From Streptomyces lydicus (GTDB lineage: Bacteria; Actinomycetota; Actinomycetes; Streptomycetales; Streptomycetaceae): 64,000 nt of DNA. Of the stretch, positions 23,310 through 31,363 are shown one piece after another. Location of the stretch: NCBI RefSeq assembly GCF_000717345.1, contig NZ_JNZA01000036.1, positions 1 through 64,000 on the forward strand, read 5' to 3'. Every line of letters starts with the position of its first letter. The stretch's first letter is position 1. A model generated the notes under the pieces. That model saw nothing but the letters and a program-made list of their open reading frames with translations, was not told the origin of the DNA and ran no database searches. Both the position numbers and the translations under genes were made by a program.

Positions 23310-24014
23310 TCAGTGACCCATGCCCAATCCGCCGTCGACGGGAATGACGGCTCCGGTGATGTACGCGGCCTCGTCGGAGGCCAGGAAGCGGACCGAGGAG
23401 GCGATCTCCTCGGGCTGCGCATACCGCGCGAGCGGCACCTGCTTGACGATGCTGTCCCGCTGCTCGTCGCTGAGCACCCGGGTCATGTCGGTGTCGACGA
23501 AGCCGGGCGCGACGACGTTGACGGTGATGTTGCGGCTGCCCAGCTCGCGTGCGAGGGAGCGGGCGAAGCCCACCAGGCCCGCCTTGGAGGCGGCGTAGTT
23601 CGCCTGGCCCGCGGCGCCCATCAGGCCCACCACGGACGAGATCAGCACGATGCGGCCCTTGCGCGCCCGCAGCATCGCCCGGTTGGCCCGCTTGACCACC
23701 CGGAACGTGCCGGTGAGGTTGGTCTCCAGGACCGAGGTGAAGTCCTCCTCGGACATCCGCATCAGCAGCTGGTCACGGGTGACGCCGGCGTTCGCCACCA
23801 GCACCTCGACCGGACCCTGCTTCTCCTCGATCTCCTTGTACGCCTGCTCGACCTGCTCGCTGTCCGTGATGTCGCACTTCACGGCCAAAAATCCCGCTGG
23901 GGGCTCGCCCGAGCGGTAGGTGATGGCGACCTTGTCGCCTGACTCGGCGAAGGCACGGGCAATGGCGAGGCCAATGCCGCGGTTACCTCCGGTGACCAGA
24001 ACCGAGCGGCTCAA
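23310..24014 (-). CDS. fabG: 3-oxoacyl-[ACP] reductase FabG
   Basis: NADPH-dependent beta-ketoacyl-ACP reductase of type II fatty-acid synthesis, 234 residues. It is a classical SDR: TGGNRGIGLAIARAF (cofactor loop), NAGVTRDQLLMRM, catalytic Ser in LISSVVG, and Tyr/Lys in YAASKAG. The C-terminal TGAVIPVDGGLGMGH is typical of actinobacterial FabG1/MabA. First gene of a two-gene operon with fabI. The promoter must lie in 24015-24229, where TAGTTT on the minus strand (about 24060) is a possible -10. Confidence 0.95.
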   Translation of the reverse strand: MSRSVLVTGGNRGIGLAIARAFAESGDKVAITYRSGEPPAGFLAVKCDITDSEQVEQAYKEIEEKQGPVEVLVANAGVTRDQLLMRMSEEDFTSVLETNLTGTFRVVKRANRAMLRARKGRIVLISSVVGLMGAAGQANYAASKAGLVGFARSLARELGSRNITVNVVAPGFVDTDMTRVLSDEQRDSIVKQVPLARYAQPEEIASSVRFLASDEAAYITGAVIPVDGGLGMGH

Positions 24015-24229
24015 GAGATCACCCTTTCCGTTTCTGTCCGTCCTGCGTTCGATACGAAACTATCGGTCACGGGCCCCTGAAGTGGAATCGAGCACGGACA
24101 GGGGCGCGCCCCGGTCACTGTCGGGTCTCCACAGAACCGCCGCCGACGCGCCGTGCCGCACACCGGTCGCGGTCTGGGCCGCGGCCGCACCGCAGGGCAT
24201 GATGCAGGCGCCGACCACGGGAGGACGCC

Positions 24230-25762
24230 TTGCCTGCTGCACCCCATGCCCTTGATGAAACGTTCCTGGCGTTGCCGCTGCACGCGCTGGCCGACGCCGC
24301 GCTGGCCCGGGCCCGCGCGCTGGGCGCCACGCACGCGGACTTCCGCCTGGAACGGAACCGCAGCGCCTCCTGGCGGCTGCGGGACGCACGGACGGCCGGG
24401 ACCTCGGACACCACCGACCTCGGCTACGCGGTGCGGGTGGTGCACGACGGCGCCTGGGGCTTCGCGTCCGGCGTGGACCTGACCATGGACGCCGCGGCGC
24501 GGGTGGCCGCGCAGGCGGTGGCGATGGCGAAGCTGTCGGCGAAGGTCATCCGGGCGGCCGGCGCCGACGAGCGCATCGAGCTGGCCGACGAGCCCGCCCA
24601 CCCCGACCGCACCTGGGTCTCCGCGTACGAGATCAACCCGTTCGACGTACCGGACGCCGACAAGACCGCGCTGCTGGCCGAGTGGAGCGCGCGGCTGCTG
24701 GACGCCGACGGGGTGGCCCATGCGGACGCCTCGCTGCTGACCGTCCAGGAGAACAAGTTCTACGCGGACACCGCGGGCACCAGCACCACCCAGCAGCGCG
24801 TCCGGCTGCATCCGCAGCTGACCGCGGTCGCGGTGGACCCGACCAGCGGCGACTTCGACTCGATGCGCACCCTCGCCCCGCCGGCCGGGCGCGGCTGGGA
24901 GTACCTGACCGGGGACCACTGGGACTGGGCCGGCGAGCTGGCCCGCCTGCCCGAGTACCTCGCCGAGAAGATGCACGCCCCCGGCGTCGAGCCCGGCGCG
25001 TACGACCTGGTGGTGGATCCCTCCAACCTGTGGCTGACGATCCACGAGTCGATCGGGCACGCCACCGAGCTGGACCGGGCGCTGGGCTACGAGGCGGCGT
25101 ACGCGGGGACCTCGTTCGCCACCTTCGACCAGCTCGGCAAGCTGGCGTACGGCTCGGCGCTCATGAACGTGACCGGCGACCGGACCGCCGAGCACGGCCT
25201 CGCCACGATCGGCTACGACGACGAGGGGGTGGCCGCGCAGTCCTGGGACCTGATCAAGGACGGCACCCTGGTCGGCTACCAACTCGACCGCAGGATCGCG
25301 AAGTTGACCGGCTTCGCCCGCTCCAACGGCTGCGCGTACGCGGACTCGCCGGCCCATGTGCCGGTCCAGCGGATGGCCAACGTCTCGCTGCAGCCGGCCC
25401 CGGAGGGGCCGTCCACCGAGGAGCTGATCGCGGGCGTGGAGCGGGGCATCTACGTCGTCGGCGACCGCTCGTGGTCGATCGACATGCAGCGGTACAACTT
25501 CCAGTTCACCGGCCAGCGGTTCTTCCGGATCGAGAACGGGCGGCTGGCCGGGCAGCTGCGCGATGTCGCCTACCAGGCGAGCACCACCGACTTCTGGGGC
25601 TCGATGAGCGCGGTCGGCGGTCCGGACACCTATGTGCTGGGCGGCGCCTTCAACTGCGGCAAGGCCCAGCCGGGGCAGGTCGCGGCCGTCTCGCACGGCT
25701 GCCCCTCGGCCCTGTTCGAGGGCGTGAACATCTTGAACACGACTCAGGAGGCCGGTCGATGA
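24230..25762 (+). CDS. tldD: TldD-like metalloprotease subunit
   Basis: Zinc protease subunit that works with TldE/PmbA to degrade unfolded peptides and, in other bacteria, to process peptide antibiotics. The 510-residue product has the TldD metal motif HExxxH in IHESIGHATELD near residue 272 and the C-terminal HGCPSALFEGVNILNT region that supplies the cysteine ligand. The start is TTG at 24230, five bases after GGGAGGA; no better ATG or GTG lies near. The stop overlaps the TldE start as ATGA, so the subunits are translationally coupled. No peptide precursor gene is visible nearby. Confidence 0.92.
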   Translation: MPAAPHALDETFLALPLHALADAALARARALGATHADFRLERNRSASWRLRDARTAGTSDTTDLGYAVRVVHDGAWGFASGVDLTMDAAARVAAQAVAMAKLSAKVIRAAGADERIELADEPAHPDRTWVSAYEINPFDVPDADKTALLAEWSARLLDADGVAHADASLLTVQENKFYADTAGTSTTQQRVRLHPQLTAVAVDPTSGDFDSMRTLAPPAGRGWEYLTGDHWDWAGELARLPEYLAEKMHAPGVEPGAYDLVVDPSNLWLTIHESIGHATELDRALGYEAAYAGTSFATFDQLGKLAYGSALMNVTGDRTAEHGLATIGYDDEGVAAQSWDLIKDGTLVGYQLDRRIAKLTGFARSNGCAYADSPAHVPVQRMANVSLQPAPEGPSTEELIAGVERGIYVVGDRSWSIDMQRYNFQFTGQRFFRIENGRLAGQLRDVAYQASTTDFWGSMSAVGGPDTYVLGGAFNCGKAQPGQVAAVSHGCPSALFEGVNILNTTQEAGR

Positions 25763-27216
25763 GCCCGCGCAATTCCCGCAGCACCGCACCGCACGAGATC
25801 GTCGAGCGGGCCCTGGAGCTGTCCCGCGCCGACGGCTGCGCGGTCATCGCCGACGAGCACTCCGGCGTCAACCTGCGCTGGGCGGGCAACGCCCTCACCA
25901 CCAACGGCGTCACCCGCGGCCGGACCCTGACGGTCGTGGCGACCGTGAACGGCGCGGAGGGCACCGCCTCCGGCGTGGTGTCCCGCTCGGCGGTGACCAA
26001 GGACGATCTGGAGCCGCTGGTACGGGCCGCGGAGGCGGCCGCCCGGGACGCGGGGCCCGCCGAGGACGCCCAGCCGCTGGTCGGCGGCGAGAAGGCGTCC
26101 GCCGACTTCACCGACGCGCCCGCCGAGACCTCCTCCGACGTCTTCGCGGCCTTCGCCCCGGCCCTCGGCGAGTCCTTCCGCGCCGCCCGCTCCGGCGGCC
26201 GCGAGCTGTACGGCTTCGCCCACCACGGTGTCGTCTCGTCGTACCTGGGCACCTCGGCCGGGCTGCGGCTGCGGCACGACCAGCCCACCGGGACCCTGGA
26301 GCTGAACGCCAAGGCGCCGGGCACCGACGGCACCGTCCCCCGCTCGGCCTGGACGGGCCGCGCCACCCGCGACTTCACCGACGTCGACCCGCGGGAGCTG
26401 GACGCCGAGCTGGGCCGGCGGCTGGGCTGGGCCGAGCGGCGGGTCGAGCTGCCGGCAGGGCGCTACGAGACGCTGCTGCCGCCCACCGCCGTCGCCGATC
26501 TGCTGATCTACCAGCTGTGGTCGTCCGGCGCCCGGGACGCCGCCGAGGGCCGTACGGTCTTCTCCCGGCCGGCCGACGGTGACGGCGACGCCGCCGGCCG
26601 CCCCGGCGCCGGCACCCGGCTGGGCGAGCGGCTGAGCGCACTGCCGCTGACGCTGCGCAGCGACCCGCGGGCGCCCGGTCTGGAGTGCGCGCCGTTCGTG
26701 CTGGCGCACTCCTCCGGGGACGACGCGTCGGTCTTCGACAACGGGCTGCCGCTGACGGCCACCGACTGGGTGCGCGAGGGCGTGCTCAACCGGCTGCTGA
26801 CCACCCGGCACACCGCCGGGCTGACCGGCCTGCCGGTGGCGCCCGGAATCGACAACCTCCTTCTGGAGGGCGGCGGTTCCCGCTCGCTGGAGGAGATGGT
26901 GGCGGACACCGGGCACGACGGGCCCGCGCTGCTGCTGACCTGCCTGTGGTACATCCGCGAGGTCGACCCGGCGACGCTGCTGCTGACCGGGCTGACCCGG
27001 GACGGCGTCTATCTGGTCGAGAACGGCGAGGTGACCGGCGAGGTCAACAACTTCCGGTTCAACGAGTCGCCGGTGGACCTGCTGTCCCGGGCGGCCGAGG
27101 CGGGCCGTACGGAGCGGACCCTGCCGCGCGAGTGGAGCGACTACTTCACCCGGGCCGCGATGCCGGCGCTGCGGATCCCGGACTTCAACATGAGCTCGGT
27201 CAGCCGGGGGGTGTGA
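25759..27216 (+). CDS. tldE: TldE/PmbA-like subunit of the TldD protease
   Basis: Partner of TldD in the heterodimeric TldD/E protease; this subunit carries no HExxxH motif and is the non-catalytic half. The 485-residue product shows the family fold elements VNLRWAGNALTTNGVTRG and FVLAHSSGDDASVFDNGLPL, plus the C-terminal substrate-groove sequence FRFNESPVDLLSRA. The start ATG (25759) overlaps the TldD stop. A long GC hairpin follows at 27223-27289, isolating the pair from tyrS. Confidence 0.9.
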   Translation: MSPRNSRSTAPHEIVERALELSRADGCAVIADEHSGVNLRWAGNALTTNGVTRGRTLTVVATVNGAEGTASGVVSRSAVTKDDLEPLVRAAEAAARDAGPAEDAQPLVGGEKASADFTDAPAETSSDVFAAFAPALGESFRAARSGGRELYGFAHHGVVSSYLGTSAGLRLRHDQPTGTLELNAKAPGTDGTVPRSAWTGRATRDFTDVDPRELDAELGRRLGWAERRVELPAGRYETLLPPTAVADLLIYQLWSSGARDAAEGRTVFSRPADGDGDAAGRPGAGTRLGERLSALPLTLRSDPRAPGLECAPFVLAHSSGDDASVFDNGLPLTATDWVREGVLNRLLTTRHTAGLTGLPVAPGIDNLLLEGGGSRSLEEMVADTGHDGPALLLTCLWYIREVDPATLLLTGLTRDGVYLVENGEVTGEVNNFRFNESPVDLLSRAAEAGRTERTLPREWSDYFTRAAMPALRIPDFNMSSVSRGV

Positions 27217-27222
27217 GCGGGG

Positions 27223-27289
27223 CGGGCCGGGGCCCGCGGCCGCCGCGCCGGGGCCCGCGCTCGGAAACCCGCGCGTGGGCCCCGGCCCG
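27223..27289 (+). terminator. Terminator after tldE
   Basis: cgggccggggccc (27223-27235) and gggccccggcccg (27277-27289) are perfect 13-bp complements. The intervening 41 bases are also GC-rich and can pair further. Confidence 0.7.
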
Positions 27290-27368
27290 TTGGCCATAGA
27301 CTTCTTCTCCGTCCCTTCTGGGACACCCTGTCCTCCCTCACGGGAAAAACCGATCGATCAGGAACGCC

Positions 27369-28772
27369 ATGACACGCCTCGGCGAATCCGTCGCCCGCGC
27401 CAGCACGCTGCTCTCCGCCGACCTCTCCTCCGACGCCACCGTCGAGGAGCTGCTCAAGGAGACCGGTGCGCGGCGCTATCTCGACCTGACGGACCTGCCC
27501 GCCAAGGAGCAGGCCGAGCTGATCGCGGCCCGTACGGTCGAGGTGCTGCCGGGCGTGGAGAAGCTGGCCGAGCGGATCGAGGAGCGCCGGACGGCGGGCA
27601 AGGGCCTGCACATCAAGCTGGGCATCGACCCGACGGCGACCGATGTGCACCTGGGGCACGCGGTGCCGCTGATCGTGCTGAGCCGGTTCCAGCGGCTGGG
27701 CCACGACGTCACGCTGATCATCGGCGACTTCACCGCCAAGATCGGCGACCCGTCGGGCCGTACCGCCGAGCGCCCGCCGCTGACCGACGAGGACATCGCA
27801 CACAACCTCGCCACGTACCGGGAACAGGTCCGCCCGTTCTTCGACTTCGAGAAGGTCAGCTTCCGGCAGAACAGCGAGTGGCTGGCGCCGTACACCTTCC
27901 CCGAGCTGCTCTCGCTGCTCGCCCAGGTGCCGGCCTCGCAGCTGCTGCAGCGCGAGGACTTCCGCAACCGGCTGGCGGCCGGCTCCGGCCTGACGATGAC
28001 GGAGCTGCTGTACCCCGTCGCGCAGGGCCTGGACTCGGTGGCGCTGGAGTGCGACGTGGAGCTGGGCGGCTCCGACCAGCTGCTCAACCTCCAGATGGGC
28101 CGCAAGCTGATGGAGCTGCGCGGGCAGCGGCCGCAGCTGGTGGTGACCATGCCGCTGATCGAGGGCACGGACGGCACCGGCGCCAAGATGTCCAAGTCCA
28201 AGGGCAATTACGTTGGCCTGGGCGCGCCCGCCGACGATGTCTTCGGCAAGATCATGTCGGTGCCGGACCGGCTGATGGAGCCGTACCTGAAGGCGTGGAC
28301 GGAGTGGACCGACGAGGAGATCGCGCTCGTCCTGGGCCGGATCGCGGACCGTTCGCTGCACCCGATGGACCTCAAGAAGATCCTCGCCGGTGAGGTCGTG
28401 GCCGCGCTGTACGGCCTGGAGGCGGCGCAGGCGGCGCGGGCCGGTTTCGTCGCGCAGTTCTCGAAGAAGTCGTTCTCCGACGTGGAGTCGCTGCCGGCCG
28501 TCGAGGTCGGCGAGCACGGCGCGGAGACGGTGGCGACGGTGCTGACCCGGGTGCTGGAGTTCACCCCGAGCGCCTCGGCGGCGCGCCGGCTGGCCAAGCA
28601 GAACGCGCTGCGGCTGGTCGTGGAGGGCGACGAGGGCCAGCAGACGGTGGTGCTCGCGGAGGCCGACGCGATCCGTCCGCTGGGTGAGGTGCTGGCCGAC
28701 AAGCTCGCGGACACCGCGGGCGTCGCGTACCTCAAGGCCGGGCGGAAGCTGGCCGTGCTGCGGGGCCGCTGA
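27369..28772 (+). CDS. tyrS: Tyrosyl-tRNA synthetase
   Basis: Charges tRNA-Tyr with tyrosine. The 467-residue class I synthetase has the HIGH motif as HLGH (in DVHLGHAVPL, about residue 95), the KMSKS motif exactly (GAKMSKSKGN), the tyrosine pocket around LGGSDQLLNLQMG, and a C-terminal S4 RNA-binding domain (SASAARRLAKQNALRL onward). It has an N-terminal extension of about 35 residues before TDLPAKEQ. TAGACT at about 27296 is a possible -10. No T-box leader is recognisable in the 150-bp upstream region. A hairpin terminator follows. Confidence 0.96.
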   Translation: MTRLGESVARASTLLSADLSSDATVEELLKETGARRYLDLTDLPAKEQAELIAARTVEVLPGVEKLAERIEERRTAGKGLHIKLGIDPTATDVHLGHAVPLIVLSRFQRLGHDVTLIIGDFTAKIGDPSGRTAERPPLTDEDIAHNLATYREQVRPFFDFEKVSFRQNSEWLAPYTFPELLSLLAQVPASQLLQREDFRNRLAAGSGLTMTELLYPVAQGLDSVALECDVELGGSDQLLNLQMGRKLMELRGQRPQLVVTMPLIEGTDGTGAKMSKSKGNYVGLGAPADDVFGKIMSVPDRLMEPYLKAWTEWTDEEIALVLGRIADRSLHPMDLKKILAGEVVAALYGLEAAQAARAGFVAQFSKKSFSDVESLPAVEVGEHGAETVATVLTRVLEFTPSASAARRLAKQNALRLVVEGDEGQQTVVLAEADAIRPLGEVLADKLADTAGVAYLKAGRKLAVLRGR

Positions 28773-28780
28773 CGAAGCAG

Positions 28781-28826
28781 CACGAGGGCGGCCGGGGCGC
28801 TTGCGCGCGCACCGGCCGCCCTCGTG
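28781..28826. terminator. Bidirectional terminator after tyrS
   Basis: cacgagggcggccgg (28781-28795) and ccggccgccctcgtg (28812-28826) form a perfect 15-bp stem with a 16-base loop, between tyrS and the convergent GlsB-type gene. Confidence 0.87.
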
Positions 28827-28838
28827 TGTCGGAACTGC

Positions 28839-29117
28839 CTAGATGGTTTGCTTCCTGCGGCCGCGCATGGAGACCCACAGCCGGTCCCCGATGGCGACCA
28901 CGATGACCGCGCCGGCCAGTTGCAGCAGGTGCCGGATCCAGTCGATTCCATTGGTCTCGTTCACGCCGAGCCCGGTGGCCGCCCAGTTGCCGAGGACGCT
29001 GCCGAGCATGCCGAAGATCACCGTCAGCCAGAGCGGGATCTGCTGCTTGCCCGGGATGATGGCCTTGGCGATGAGGCCCAGCACCAGGCCCACGACGATG
29101 GCCCACAACCACGACAT
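28839..29117 (-). CDS. GlsB/YeaQ/YmgE-family stress membrane protein
   Basis: Small membrane protein of 92 residues related to the transglycosylase-associated/GlsB family, often induced by general stress. Three hydrophobic segments are visible: LWAIVVGLVLGLIAKAI (about 4-20) followed by the characteristic PGKQ turn, WLTVIFGMLGSVLGNWAA, and LLQLAGAVIVVAIGDRLW. The C-terminus is basic (RGRRKQ). ATG start at 29117 after GGAGG. Its job is unknown beyond the stress association of the family. Confidence 0.87.
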   Translation of the reverse strand: MSWLWAIVVGLVLGLIAKAIIPGKQQIPLWLTVIFGMLGSVLGNWAATGLGVNETNGIDWIRHLLQLAGAVIVVAIGDRLWVSMRGRRKQTI

Positions 29118-29339
29118 GTGTTGCCTCCTCCGGTGGCACGGTGCACGTGAGGTCGCGCCCCGCCAGTGTCGCCCCGCATCGCCTACGGCGCACGCCGGAG
29201 GGGGCGGTACGCCAGTTGTCCGGGCGGACCCGGGCGCGGCGGGGCAGGACCCGGTCTCGAAGGCGGCGCAGGTGCGGCGTACCGTGGAAACCGACCGGAA
29301 ACCGGGGAGAATCCGGCACGACTGAGCAGGTGGTGGAAC

Positions 29340-29717
29340 GTGACGCGGAAGCAGAGCGGCGGCCAGACCTTCCGGATCACCGGGGCGCGCCAGGGTCTCT
29401 CCGAGGACGTGCGCGGACGGCAGCGCCGGTACGTGATCTCGATGGGGGTGCGCACGGTCGCCGTCCTGCTGACCGTCGTGCTGTGGAACATCGAGCGGCC
29501 GGTTGCCATCGCGACGCTGGTACTGGGCATGGCGCTGCCCTACATCGCGGTGGTGATCGCCAACGCGGGCCGGGAGAACGCCCCTTCGCTGCCGCGGACC
29601 TTCATCGCGGGGCCGACCAGGCCGATGCTCACGCCGGGGACGACCGGCGGCGCGGCGGAGCCCGTTCCGGACCGGCCGGCGGCGGAGGGCACGGCGCCGC
29701 GGGACGCCGCCCGCTGA
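29340..29717 (+). CDS. DUF3099-domain membrane protein
   Basis: A 125-residue actinobacterial protein with the DUF3099 pattern: a polar N-terminus containing FRITGARQGLSEDVRGRQRR, then two membrane segments (about 34-50 and 54-74; MALPYIAVVIANAGRE closes the second), then a Pro/Thr-rich soluble tail. The start is GTG at 29340 (MTRKQSGGQ); a GTG three codons upstream is possible. Function unknown. Divergent from the GlsB-type gene. Confidence 0.8.
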   Translation: MTRKQSGGQTFRITGARQGLSEDVRGRQRRYVISMGVRTVAVLLTVVLWNIERPVAIATLVLGMALPYIAVVIANAGRENAPSLPRTFIAGPTRPMLTPGTTGGAAEPVPDRPAAEGTAPRDAAR

Positions 29718-29839
29718 TCACCGTTCGGTCTGCAAAGCTCAAGAAAAGCTCAGATCAATCATGGAGTTCCGGTGCACCGCGCACCATCCCCCGTGACATA
29801 CTGCGTACGCGCTCCGCATCCCCCGTCGGAGCGACGGAC

Positions 29840-29877
29840 CGACGCCGGGCGGCTCCCCCCGTGGCTGCCCGGCGTCG
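29840..29877 (+). terminator. Hairpin after the DUF3099 gene
   Basis: cgacgccgggc (29840-29850) pairs with gcccggcgtcg (29867-29877), an 11-bp perfect stem, about 120 bp after the DUF3099 stop and 60 bp before the next start. Confidence 0.6.
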
Positions 29878-29937
29878 CCATGTCCGCGGGTGGTGGCCGG
29901 CCGGGGTGCCGGGGCCGCAGGACGTAGGGTTGAGGCC

Positions 29938-30192
29938 GTGAACTCCCCTGATCTTCCCGGCTTTCCCGCCGGTGCCGACAGTGCCGTCATCTGCTCCGCC
30001 AAGGGCTGCCGCGCCGCCGCCGTCTGGGTGCTGGCCTGGAACAACCCCAAGCTGCACACGCCGGACCGCCGGAAGACCTGGCTCGCCTGCGAGGAGCACC
30101 GGGAGCACCTGTCGCAGTTCCTCGGCATGCGCGGCTTCCTCAAGGACGTCGTGACGCTGGAGGACTGGGAGGCGTCGGCCTCCGGGCACTGA
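29938..30192 (+). CDS. Conserved small Cys/His protein, 84 aa
   Basis: Small soluble protein with a possible zinc site: ICSAKGC (two Cys four apart) and LACEEHREH (Cys and His), an arrangement seen in short zinc-ribbon-like proteins. The middle is Trp-rich (AAVWVLAWNNPKLH) and the C-terminus acidic (VTLEDWEAS). The GTG at 29938 is seven bases after TAGGGT and has no ribosome-binding site, so it is probably translated from a leaderless message. Conserved in Streptomyces as far as I recall; function unknown. Convergent with moaA, 11 bp apart. Confidence 0.72.
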   Translation: MNSPDLPGFPAGADSAVICSAKGCRAAAVWVLAWNNPKLHTPDRRKTWLACEEHREHLSQFLGMRGFLKDVVTLEDWEASASGH

Positions 30193-30203
30193 CGGCGGGC
30201 CGG

Positions 30204-31193
30204 TCAGCCGCCGATCGCGGACATCGGCCGCTCGGGCTGGAGGAAGGACGGGTCGTCCAGGCCGGAGCCCGCCTTCTTGCCCCACATCGCGACCTTCCAC
30301 AGGCGCGCGATCTCCTCGTCGGGCGCCCCGGAGCGCAGGGCCGTGCGCAGATCCGTCTCCTCGGTGGCGAACAGGCACGTACGGACCTGGCCGTCGGCGG
30401 TCAGCCGGGTGCGGTCGCAGGCGCGGCAGAACGGGCGGGTGACCGAGGCGATCACGCCGACGCGGTGCGGGCCGCCGTCGACGATCCAGCGCTCCGCGGG
30501 CGCGGAGCCGCGTGCGTCCCGGCTCTCGGGGGTGAGCGTGAAGCGGGTGCGCAGCGAGGTGAGGATGTCACCGGCGGTGATCATGCCGTCGCGCTTCCAG
30601 CCGTGCTGGGCGTCCAGCGGCATCTGCTCGATGAAGCGCAGTTCGTAGTCGTGGGCGATCGCCCAGGCCAGCAGGTCGGGGGCCTCGTCGTCGTTGAGGC
30701 CGGGCATCAGGACCGTGTTGACCTTGACCGGGGTCAGGCCGGCGGCGCGGGCCGCCTCCAGGCCGTGGAGCACGTCGTCGTGACGCTTGCGGCGGGTCAT
30801 GGCCTGGAAGACTTCGGGCCGCAGGGTGTCGAGGGAGACGTTGACGCGGTCGAGTCCGGCGTCGCGCAGCGCGGCCGCCGTGCGCTGCAGCCCTATGCCG
30901 TTGGTGGTCAGGGACATCTGGGGGCGCGGGGTGAGCGCGGCGACCCGCTCGACGATGCCGGGCAGGCCGGGGCGGAGCAGCGGCTCGCCGCCGGTGAAGC
31001 GGACCTCCTCGATGCCCAGGTCGCGCACGGCGATGCCGATCAGCCGGACGATCTCGTCGTCGGTGAGCAGATCGGGCTTGGCCAGCCACTGCAGGCCCTC
31101 TTCCGGCATGCAGTACGTGCAGCGCAGATTGCACCGGTCGGTCAGCGAGACGCGCAGGTCTGTGGCCACGCGACCATAGGTGTCAATGAGCAC
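30204..31193 (-). CDS. moaA: GTP 3',8-cyclase MoaA (molybdenum cofactor synthesis)
   Basis: Radical-SAM enzyme that starts molybdopterin synthesis by cyclising GTP. The 329-residue product has the radical-SAM cluster CNLRCTYC (about residues 21-28), the FTGGEPLLRPG SAM-binding motif, and the second iron-sulfur cluster region FCRACDRTRLTADGQVRTC. It ends with the Gly-Gly tail (SAIGG) required in the MoaA family. GTG start at 31193. No other moa or mog genes are in the window. The upstream symporter gene on the same strand is separated by a strong terminator. Confidence 0.95.
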   Translation of the reverse strand: MLIDTYGRVATDLRVSLTDRCNLRCTYCMPEEGLQWLAKPDLLTDDEIVRLIGIAVRDLGIEEVRFTGGEPLLRPGLPGIVERVAALTPRPQMSLTTNGIGLQRTAAALRDAGLDRVNVSLDTLRPEVFQAMTRRKRHDDVLHGLEAARAAGLTPVKVNTVLMPGLNDDEAPDLLAWAIAHDYELRFIEQMPLDAQHGWKRDGMITAGDILTSLRTRFTLTPESRDARGSAPAERWIVDGGPHRVGVIASVTRPFCRACDRTRLTADGQVRTCLFATEETDLRTALRSGAPDEEIARLWKVAMWGKKAGSGLDDPSFLQPERPMSAIGG

Positions 31194-31303
31194 GAGGCCC
31201 CCTCCCCGGGAGTGATGGCCCGGTACGTCGTCCGTGGTGGATCAGTACGTCTTCGAGCCTACGCGATAGGTGTGCCGGTGAGCAGAGATGAGAAGCACGA
31301 GGT

Positions 31304-31345
31304 GGGCGGGGTGGCCTCGTAGATCTCTACGACGCCACCCCGCCC
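31304..31345 (-). terminator. Terminator between the symporter gene and moaA
   Basis: gggcggggtggc (31304-31315) and gccaccccgccc (31334-31345) pair perfectly, enclosing CGTAGA/TCTACG, so the stem is about 18 bp with a two-base apex. It lies 19 bp after the symporter stop on the minus strand. Confidence 0.87.
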
Positions 31346-31363
31346 GGGTGCTGTAGGGACGGC

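Noticed and set aside
27217..27368. T-box leader for tyrS
   Set aside because: The 150-bp region holds a terminator of the upstream gene and a short leader. No specifier loop or T-box sequence is visible.
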